Shown: one piece after another, positions 24,264 through 29,386 of the stretch
How positions within the stretch are numbered: the first letter of the stretch is position 1
How the letters are laid out: every line of letters starts with the position of its first letter
DNA from: an uncultured Bacteroidales bacterium
GTDB lineage: Bacteria; Bacteroidota; Bacteroidia; Bacteroidales; UBA932
Assembly (NCBI GenBank): GCA_905235615.1
Contig: CAJOMB010000001.1
Span: forward strand, 1-29,386
Length of the DNA: 29,386 nt
Reading direction: 5' to 3'
Position numbers and translations under genes: made by a program
Notes under the pieces: model-generated
What the model was told of the DNA's origin: nothing
The model's input: only the letters and a program-made list of their open reading frames with translations
Databases searched by the model: none

Positions 24264-24862
24264 CGCGGAAAGATTTCGGAACCATCGTGGAAATCGGGGA
24301 TGTCCTGGTTTCGGAAGAGGTGATCCTGGAGTATTTTGCCTGCGATTATGAGCTTTGCAAAGGCCGATGCTGCATCGTGGGAGACAGCGGAGCGCCGCTC
24401 AAGGAAGAGGAACTGGAGCCCATAGAAGCCAATTACGACGCCTTCAAGGGCCTCATGCGGGAAGAAGGCCGGGCCGCCGTGGATGCCAAGGGCTTTTTCG
24501 AAATAGACCGCGACGGAGACCTGGTGACGCCGCTGGTGCCGGGCAGCGAGGAATGTGCCTACTGTCACTTTGAAGGCGGAAGCTGCTTCTGTTCCATCGA
24601 GCGCCAGTTCTGCAAGGGCCTGTCCACTTTCAAGAAACCCATCTCCTGCTCCCTCTATCCCATCCGGGTGGTGGATCTGGGCGGGGGCCGATGCGGGCTC
24701 AACCTCCACCGCTGGAACATTTGCGCGGATGCCTTCCAAAAAGGGCGCCGCGAAGGAATCCGGGTGTACCAGTTCCTTCGCGGACCGCTGACAGATGCTT
24801 TCGGGCAGGAGTTCTACTCTGCCTTGGAAGCGGCTGCCAAGATGCTCATGGCAGCCTCGTAA
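24260..24862 (+). CDS. DUF3109 family cysteine-rich protein, 200 aa
   Basis: This matches the DUF3109 family of Bacteroidetes by its cysteine layout. A first cluster CDYELCKGRCC spans 28-38. A second group (CAYCHFEGGSCFCSIERQFC) precedes CSLYPIRVV and a late Cys in WNICADAF. Such spacing suggests an iron-sulfur or zinc site, as in the related YkgJ-type proteins, but no function is established. There is no signal peptide, so it should be cytoplasmic. It starts on the ATGA overlap with the M16-like gene, implying translational coupling. Its last 49 bp overlap the end of the DUF2007 gene on the other strand. Confidence 0.85.
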   Translation: MTRKDFGTIVEIGDVLVSEEVILEYFACDYELCKGRCCIVGDSGAPLKEEELEPIEANYDAFKGLMREEGRAAVDAKGFFEIDRDGDLVTPLVPGSEECAYCHFEGGSCFCSIERQFCKGLSTFKKPISCSLYPIRVVDLGGGRCGLNLHRWNICADAFQKGRREGIRVYQFLRGPLTDAFGQEFYSALEAAAKMLMAAS

Positions 24863-25041
24863 TCACTTTCATTCACCTTTACCTCGATGGGGCGGGCATA
24901 CCCCAGGGAAGGATAGGAGGAGTCGGCTCCGAAGACGCCGGCGGGGATGCCGTTGTCTCCCAGAAGGGCCACGGTCATATCGGCCTGGACCTTTTCCGTA
25001 AACGTGGCAACGGTTTTGAATCCTTGGGTATCAGTTGTCAT
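24814..25041 (-). CDS. DUF2007 family small protein, 75 aa
   Basis: A small soluble protein with the DUF2007 pattern: a beta strand (FKTVATFT), a helix (KVQADMTVALLGDNGI), a middle loop (GVFGADSSYP) and a closing strand-helix (IEVKVNESDYEAAMSIL). The family is described as possible signal-transducing or ferredoxin-fold proteins, and no biochemical role is known. It begins 11 bp inside the end of the membrane-protein gene, so it is the last of a four-gene run. Its 3' end overlaps DUF3109 by 49 bp. Confidence 0.8.
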   Translation of the reverse strand: MTTDTQGFKTVATFTEKVQADMTVALLGDNGIPAGVFGADSSYPSLGYARPIEVKVNESDYEAAMSILAAASKAE

Positions 25042-25501
25042 AGCTATTGAGTTTTCTGTCTAAGGACGTAACCACGCGGACCAGGTCCCGGTTGAGACCC
25101 TCCGCCTGGAAACCTCCCAGGACGGGGTTGATGGTAATGGTGTCTTCCCACAGGCGGGTGAGCCGGTTGACAGGGCTTCCCAAGTGGTATTTGCGGCCTC
25201 CTTCGGGCGTCTGACCGGCTTTCACATAGCCTCTTTGTTCCAGGGCGCCGTCTATGGCGGCCCAATGCTCCGCAGGGTCTCCCTTGACGTTAATCTGCCG
25301 TTTGGCATAGCCGAAGAGCGGATACACCAGGCTCATGGCGGCAAAGGCGGCCAGAATGAGCTCTACCGACGTCCAACCGTTTCGGAAGGCCGTGTCAATG
25401 TCCTTTGAGGCCAGCCCGCTGAGCATGAGGATGGCAATGATTGCGACAAAGATGAGCGTAATCTGGATAAAATATTTGAAAGCTCTTCTCAGGTAGGTCA
25501 T
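25031..25501 (-). CDS. Hypothetical membrane protein with two transmembrane helices, 156 aa
   Basis: I do not recognise this protein. Hydrophobic helices at about 10-30 and 44-64 are followed by a soluble C-terminal domain (about 70-156) with YVKAGQTPEGGRKYHLGSPV and a region reading WEDTITINPVLGGFQAEGL. It probably sits in the inner membrane with a cytoplasmic tail. Its start overlaps the hemW stop by 4 bp and its end overlaps the DUF2007 gene by 11 bp, which supports real expression. Confidence 0.8.
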   Translation of the reverse strand: MTYLRRAFKYFIQITLIFVAIIAILMLSGLASKDIDTAFRNGWTSVELILAAFAAMSLVYPLFGYAKRQINVKGDPAEHWAAIDGALEQRGYVKAGQTPEGGRKYHLGSPVNRLTRLWEDTITINPVLGGFQAEGLNRDLVRVVTSLDRKLNSYDN

Positions 25502-26574
25502 ATAAGTTCTCTGATAATCTGGTCCGACACAAAGAAATGGTCTTCGGGGATGCGGTAACGCCGGCCCGTTTTCTGAAGGGCGCCCTGGCTCATGAGCCGG
25601 TCGATGTCTTCCTTCAGGCAGTTGGCTTCCAGGAATTCGGCATCGGCCCCGCGGGCGGTCCTGAGGGCCAGCATAAGCGTTTCCACCTTTTCGTCTTCCA
25701 CGCTCAGCACTTCGCGGGTGAGCGTGTAGCCGGTGAGCTCCTGCGAGTTCCAGCTCCGGCCTTTCCCGCTGAAGGAATGGGCCGACGGACCCAGCCCCAC
25801 ATAGGGCCTCCGTGCCCAGTAGCCTCCGTTGTGGACGGCCTGGAAGCCCGGACGGGCGAAGTTGGATATTTCATAATGCTCGTAGCCGGTCTGCTCTATG
25901 AGCTGGCACAGGAGCCGGTACTGACGGGCGCATACCTCTTCCGATGCCTCTTCGTATTCTCCGGCTTCCAGTCTTCGGGCCAGCACGTTGTCTCCTTCCA
26001 CGGTGAGCTGGTAGCAGGAGATGTGCTCCGGACCCAGCTCCAGCACCTGGCGGATGGTGTTTTCCCAAACGGCGTCCGAGAGATTGCTGAGGCCAAAGAT
26101 AAGGTCAACGCTGATGTTCTCGAAACCGGCCTCCCGGGCCAGCCGGAAGGCTTTGACGGCGCCTTCCGCGTTGTGGCGGCGGTTCATCCAGCGAAGGAGC
26201 TCGTCGTCAAGGGACTGCATCCCTATACTGATGCGGTTCGCGCCCAGCTTCCGGAGGCTCTCCACATAAGGCAGCCCCTTTTCCACCAAATCTTCCGGAT
26301 TCACCTCTATGGTGAATTCCTCGTACGGGCCGCCGTGTCCCACTTCCTCCAGGGTGAGGAGGATGCGGGTAAGACTGCTGAGCGGCAGCACCGAAGGGGT
26401 GCCGCCGCCAAAATACAGCGTTTTCAGACTGTCGTCCATCTCTGCGCTGCGCTCCCGGATTTCCCGGCAGATTTCCCGGGTATAAGCCTCTACGGCACTG
26501 TCTGCGGCTATCTCCGAGTAGAAGTCACAGTAAATGCAAAAGCTTTTGCAGAAAGGGACGTGAATGTAAATCAT
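25498..26574 (-). CDS. hemW: Radical SAM protein HemW (coproporphyrinogen III oxidase-like), 358 aa
   Basis: A radical S-adenosylmethionine enzyme of the HemN/HemW group. The iron-sulfur motif CKSFCIYCDF at residues 9-18 (Cys9, Cys13, Cys16) is near the N-terminus, followed by YFGGGTPSVL. Later family features are EVNPEDL, RISIGMQSLDDELLRWMNRRH and the HemN C-terminal domain. HemW is thought to be a haem chaperone rather than the true oxidase. The lack of the longer HemN N-terminal extension and the 358-aa length favour HemW. It starts 1 bp after the coiled-coil gene. Confidence 0.93.
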   Translation of the reverse strand: MIYIHVPFCKSFCIYCDFYSEIAADSAVEAYTREICREIRERSAEMDDSLKTLYFGGGTPSVLPLSSLTRILLTLEEVGHGGPYEEFTIEVNPEDLVEKGLPYVESLRKLGANRISIGMQSLDDELLRWMNRRHNAEGAVKAFRLAREAGFENISVDLIFGLSNLSDAVWENTIRQVLELGPEHISCYQLTVEGDNVLARRLEAGEYEEASEEVCARQYRLLCQLIEQTGYEHYEISNFARPGFQAVHNGGYWARRPYVGLGPSAHSFSGKGRSWNSQELTGYTLTREVLSVEDEKVETLMLALRTARGADAEFLEANCLKEDIDRLMSQGALQKTGRRYRIPEDHFFVSDQIIRELI

Positions 26575-26575
26575 A

Positions 26576-27487
26576 TTATCGGAGCAGGCATTCTGCGCGG
26601 CCCAGGAGGCTCTTTTCCGAGTACACCTCGAGGGTGTAGATGCCCTTCACGAACTCTCCGGTGTCGTTGATGTAGATGGACATGTCCACTTCCTGGCCTT
26701 CGTAGTCCACCTCACGGGAGGCGGTGGCCTGCAGGGTGAGACCGTTCACCGTGAACTCCACGGATTCTCCGTTCAGCAGAAGGACGCCTTCCGGATCTTT
26801 CACACGGGCGTAGATGCGCACGGGGCCCTTGTCTGCGATGTTGTTCTCTAACAGGGTGAGGTTGGCCACCATGTAGCGCACACGGTTGTGGCGGTCTCCC
26901 GTCTTGTCGTTGCTGTAGTAGGCGCCAAGGGCGATGGCGCGTGCCTTGATCACCTTGCCGGCGTTCACCTGCTCGGAGAGGTTCTCCACCTGCTGGGTGA
27001 GTTCCTCGCTCACGCGGCGGCTCTCCGCGGCTTCGCGGCGGGCGGCGGCGGCATCGGCCGTCAGTTTCTTGTTCAGGGTGTTCAGGGAGTCAATCTGGAC
27101 GATATAGCCCTTCATGATGGCACGGAGGGTGCCCAGCTCCTTCTCATACTGGCGGATCTTGGCCCGGTTGGTGGCTTCCGTCTTGGAGAGCTTTTCAATG
27201 AGCATGGCCACCTGCTCGCGGGAGGTGTCCAACTGGCTGTTAATCATCTCATAATCGGAGCTGAGGTTGGAGAAATCGCTCTGGAGCTGGACCATCTGCC
27301 GGGCCAGGTCCGCCTTCTCCACTTCCAGTTCTTTCACCAGGGTGCTCCGCTGGTACAGGAGGTAACCCAGCACCAGGGCCAGGATGCCGGCCACGATGGC
27401 CAGTACGGTCATGACGGTTCTGGGTCCTTTCTTCTCTTTTCTTTCGCGTTCTTCACGCTCTATTCTCTCGAGGGGATCTTCATTCAT
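26576..27487 (-). CDS. Single-pass membrane protein with long coiled coil, 303 aa
   Basis: I do not recognise a named family. A charged N-terminus (ERIEREERERKEKK) precedes a transmembrane helix at about 24-45. A heptad-rich coiled coil runs about 48-175. A beta-rich domain at about 180-303 includes HNRVRYMVANLTLLENNI and GPVRIYARVKDPEGVLLL. The arrangement suggests a periplasmic rod carrying a globular head, with an inside-positive start. Similar proteins occur in Bacteroidales as hypotheticals. It is the first gene of the run with hemW, the membrane protein and DUF2007, transcribed from a promoter in the palindrome at 27510-27527. Confidence 0.82.
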   Translation of the reverse strand: MNEDPLERIEREERERKEKKGPRTVMTVLAIVAGILALVLGYLLYQRSTLVKELEVEKADLARQMVQLQSDFSNLSSDYEMINSQLDTSREQVAMLIEKLSKTEATNRAKIRQYEKELGTLRAIMKGYIVQIDSLNTLNKKLTADAAAARREAAESRRVSEELTQQVENLSEQVNAGKVIKARAIALGAYYSNDKTGDRHNRVRYMVANLTLLENNIADKGPVRIYARVKDPEGVLLLNGESVEFTVNGLTLQATASREVDYEGQEVDMSIYINDTGEFVKGIYTLEVYSEKSLLGRAECLLR

Positions 27488-27509
27488 GGCAAAATATTTT
27501 TAATTCATG

Positions 27510-27527
27510 CAAATATAATTATATTTG
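27510..27527. promoter_or_regulatory. Perfect 18-bp palindrome containing back-to-back -7 boxes
   Basis: CAAATATAA is followed directly by its reverse complement TTATATTTG. Each strand therefore carries the full -7 box TATATTTG: minus at 27510-27517, plus at 27520-27527. The minus box serves the coiled-coil gene, with a start near 27507 and a 20-nt leader. The plus box points into a region without a recognised gene. The site may also be an operator. Confidence 0.55.
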
Positions 27528-27591
27528 TGGAAATAACGTGCTATGGCAAGCATCTTTTATCAAAGAGTGGAAGCCCTTAGCGATCAAGGGT

Positions 27592-28446
27592 TTAGCGGCA
27601 GAAATTGCGGGAGGCGAAGGGGAAGGACTCCCGGAGGGCGGTGTGCCAGTATTCCCAGGTGTGGCCGCCGTTTCTCACACGCAGTTCGCTGTGAAGGCCG
27701 GCTTTCTTCATCTTCAGATGGAGCTCCACGGAGAGGGGCATGAGGGAGTCGTCGTCTCCGCAGTCCAGGAACCACTGGACAGTTTTTAGCTGGCCGATGG
27801 TCTTCTCATCGGCATTGTCCATGAAATCCAGGGTGGAATGCTTCCGCACGGATTCGTCCGTGAGCGTGAGCTTGCTCTCCGGCTTGCCGGTGCCCCGCAC
27901 TTCGCGCTGCTTGTTGTCCAACCAGGCGCTCATGCCATAGGCACTGGAGAAGAGCTCCGGATGGCGCTGGGCATAGGCGATGGAGCCGCCGCCGCCCATC
28001 GAAAGGCCCATGACGGCCCGCTTGCCCTTGGAACCGCCGCAGTTGAACTTCTGTTCCACGGCCGGAAGGAACTCCTGGAAGAAGAAATCCTCATACGGCC
28101 AGTCCTTCACATTGAAATAGCCGTTCTGGTAGTTATGGACATCGTTGTCTCCGGCGTTGGGCATCACAATCACGACGGGGCACAGCTCTCCCGTGCCGAT
28201 GAGCTCGTCGGCAATGATTTTCATGCCGCCCATCTGCACCCAGTTGGAATAGTCTCCGTACAGGCCGTGCAGCAGGTAGATGACCGGATAGCTCTTGGCG
28301 GCGTCATAGCCGTCAGGCAGGTACACGTTGTACTTCTGCTCGCAGCCCAGTTTCCCGCTTTGGATGCTCTCTGTTACAATTTTGCTCTGTGCGGCGGCAG
28401 AGAGGGCCGCCAGGCCCGCCATAAGGGTAATAAAGATTTTTTTCAT
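27592..28446 (-). CDS. Secreted esterase D/feruloyl-esterase-type alpha/beta hydrolase, 284 aa
   Basis: A serine hydrolase of the esterase family (CE1 or esterase D-like). A signal peptide (MKKIFITLMAGLAALSAAA) exports it. The oxyanion region is YLLHGLYGDYSNW, and the nucleophile Ser149 lies in GLSMGG. An acidic residue at about 228-232 (FLDCGDDD) and His262 in GGHTWEYW complete the triad. Known family members cut carbohydrate acetyl or feruloyl esters, or S-formylglutathione; the signal peptide favours a polysaccharide-side substrate here. It starts 10 bp after pyrH and is probably in the same transcript. Confidence 0.9.
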   Translation of the reverse strand: MKKIFITLMAGLAALSAAAQSKIVTESIQSGKLGCEQKYNVYLPDGYDAAKSYPVIYLLHGLYGDYSNWVQMGGMKIIADELIGTGELCPVVIVMPNAGDNDVHNYQNGYFNVKDWPYEDFFFQEFLPAVEQKFNCGGSKGKRAVMGLSMGGGGSIAYAQRHPELFSSAYGMSAWLDNKQREVRGTGKPESKLTLTDESVRKHSTLDFMDNADEKTIGQLKTVQWFLDCGDDDSLMPLSVELHLKMKKAGLHSELRVRNGGHTWEYWHTALRESFPFASRNFCR

Positions 28447-28456
28447 GGCCGATGGT

Positions 28457-29161
28457 TTAAGGATGTACCAGTGTTCCTACTTTTTCTCCGGCAAGAAGCT
28501 TGGTGAGGTTGCCGGTGGCGTTCATATCGAAGACGATGATGGGCATGCCGCCGTCGCTGCAGAGGGCGTAGGCGGTCTGGTCCATCACCTTCAGGTGCTT
28601 GGAGATGGCCTCGTCAAAGGACAGCTCGTCATATTTTTGGGCCGACGGGTCTTTCTCCGGATCGGCCGTATAGACTCCGTCCACGCGGGTTCCCTTGAGG
28701 AGGGCATCGGCCCCTATCTCCAAAGCGCGGAGGGCGGCGCCGCTGTCCGTGGTGAAGAAGGGATTGCCGGTTCCGCCGGCGATGAGGGCCACGCCGCCGC
28801 GCTCCAGCACCTTCACGGCCTCGTCCCGCATATAATATTTGGCATGCGGCTCCATGGGGGTGGAGGTGAAGACCTCGGCCTGAACGCCTTCGGCCTTGAT
28901 GAACATCTTGAGGGCCAGGGAGTTGATGACGGTGGCCAGCATGCCCATCTTGTCCCCGTCCACGCGGTCGAAGCCCTTGCCCACGCCCTGCAGGCCGCGG
29001 AAGATGTTTCCGCCGCCGTTCACGATGGCAATCTGGAGGCCGGCTTTGGCCGCCGCCGCTATTTCCTTGGCATATTTTTCCAGCCAGGCGGTGTCCAGTC
29101 CCTTGCCGGAAGGGCCGCCCAGGCTCTCGCCCGAAAGTTTAAGAAGTACGCGTTTATACAT
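28457..29161 (-). CDS. pyrH: Uridylate kinase (UMP kinase), 234 aa
   Basis: A bacterial UMP kinase of the amino-acid-kinase fold that phosphorylates UMP to UDP, an essential step of pyrimidine synthesis. It opens with RVLLKLSGESLGG, has VNGGGNIFRG, and carries the nucleotide-binding segment GTGNPFFTTDSGAALRALEI followed by KGTRVDGVYTADP. The ATG at 29161 (MYKRVLLK) gives the family length; a further upstream ATG at 29185 lies at the predicted -7 box and is rejected. UDP also feeds UDP-sugars for the cell wall. Confidence 0.95.
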   Translation of the reverse strand: MYKRVLLKLSGESLGGPSGKGLDTAWLEKYAKEIAAAAKAGLQIAIVNGGGNIFRGLQGVGKGFDRVDGDKMGMLATVINSLALKMFIKAEGVQAEVFTSTPMEPHAKYYMRDEAVKVLERGGVALIAGGTGNPFFTTDSGAALRALEIGADALLKGTRVDGVYTADPEKDPSAQKYDELSFDEAISKHLKVMDQTAYALCSDGGMPIIVFDMNATGNLTKLLAGEKVGTLVHP

Positions 29162-29182
29162 GAGATTTTGTTTTAAATCGAA

Positions 29183-29214
29183 CAAAAGTACCCAAATAGT
29201 GGGAAAAATCCAAG
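29183..29214 (-). promoter_or_regulatory. Candidate pyrH promoter
   Basis: On the minus strand CTTG (29211-29214), a 20-bp spacer and TACTTTTG (29183-29190) fit the consensus with one -33 mismatch. The start is predicted near 29180, giving a leader of about 19 nt. Confidence 0.55.
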
Positions 29215-29223
29215 AAAGATTCC

Positions 29224-29231
29224 TATATTTG
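29224..29231 (+). promoter_or_regulatory. Candidate -7 box for the cytochrome b gene
   Basis: TATATTTG is a full TAnnTTTG match. The start would be near 29235, giving a leader of about 27 nt to the ATG at 29262. No -33 match is visible. Confidence 0.5.
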
Positions 29232-29261
29232 CATACTTGGAATCATATCAAAACATTTATA

Positions 29262-29386
29262 ATGGCTAATTTTCTAACCTCTTCCATCGGCAAGAAATTC
29301 ATTCAGAGCGTCAGCGGCGCTTTCCTTATCCTCTTCTTGCTCCTTCACGGTACCATCAACTTCTTCTCCGTCCTGGATTCCCTGCA
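29262..29386 (+). CDS. Succinate dehydrogenase/fumarate reductase cytochrome b subunit, N-terminus only
   Basis: The first 41 codons of a membrane subunit are present before the window ends. The peptide MANFLTSSIGKKFIQSVSG leads into a transmembrane helix rich in Leu and Phe, with a His in LLLHGTINFF that may ligate haem. The opening matches Bacteroidetes SdhC/FrdC-type cytochrome b, which passes electrons between the quinone pool and the flavoprotein. The flavoprotein and iron-sulfur subunits should lie to the right, outside the window. Confidence 0.85.
   Translation, partial: MANFLTSSIGKKFIQSVSGAFLILFLLLHGTINFFSVLDSL

Noticed and set aside
27543..27743. 66-aa plus-strand frame starting MASIFYQRVEAL as a real gene
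   Set aside because: Only about 50 bp are free of the esterase gene; the rest is Arg/Gly-rich shadow. It is kept only as part of the palindrome finding.
1..29386. CRISPR array, rRNA genes, insertion sequences or prophage genes
   Set aside because: No regularly spaced repeats, rRNA-like sequence, transposase or phage structural genes were seen on either strand.

Overview
The window is a dense bacterial chromosome segment, about 57-60% G+C by sampling, that looks like Bacteroidetes and most likely Bacteroidales. Three things point there. Many genes start just downstream of a TAnnTTTG -7 box, sometimes with TTTG or TTG about 20 bp upstream, and mostly without a Shine-Dalgarno sequence. The mreBCD-mrdA-rodA order and the long RodA and PBP1A forms fit that phylum. 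The last gene is a Bacteroidetes-type succinate dehydrogenase/fumarate reductase cytochrome b. I cannot name a genus.

Layout. 1-1082: an AT-richer edge with a truncated small gene (-) and a two-helix membrane protein (-), next to a tRNA-Leu(TAA) at 1083-1167 (-). 1210-9103 (-): one tight run, mreB-mreC-mreD-mrdA(PBP2)-rodA-S41 lipoprotein peptidase-SDR, with gaps of 3 bp or overlaps throughout. It is the rod-shape elongasome plus two accessory genes. 9180-9893 (+): ispD, divergent from mreB. 9890-12733 (-): an Lrp/AsnC regulator and topA. 12856-17078 (+): mrcA(PBP1A)-ddl-prmC. 17186-18355 (+): an unknown lipoprotein. 18398-18999 (+): a HicA/HicB toxin-antitoxin pair of lower G+C. 19001-21647 (-): a TPR secreted protein followed by a U32/RlhA-like protein. 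21741-24862 (+): an M16-like protein lacking the zinc motif, coupled to a cysteine-rich DUF3109 protein. 24814-27487 (-): coiled-coil membrane protein, HemW, a small membrane protein and a DUF2007 protein. 27592-29161 (-): pyrH then a secreted esterase. 29262-end (+): the start of the cytochrome b gene.

Much of the window serves the cell envelope. Ddl makes D-Ala-D-Ala, IspD feeds the isoprenoid carrier pool, PBP1A and RodA/PBP2 polymerise and cross-link peptidoglycan, and MreBCD positions the machinery. The mreB operon and ispD diverge from a 76-bp gap whose two predicted promoters must overlap. Genes are packed so tightly that three convergent gene ends overlap or nearly touch with no visible intrinsic terminator.

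I found no clear, wholly new multi-gene system. The most interesting signals are the predicted leaderless hicA, the catalytically dead-looking M16 protein coupled to DUF3109, several perfect palindromes in promoter regions, and the S41 peptidase and SDR fused onto the end of the mre operon.
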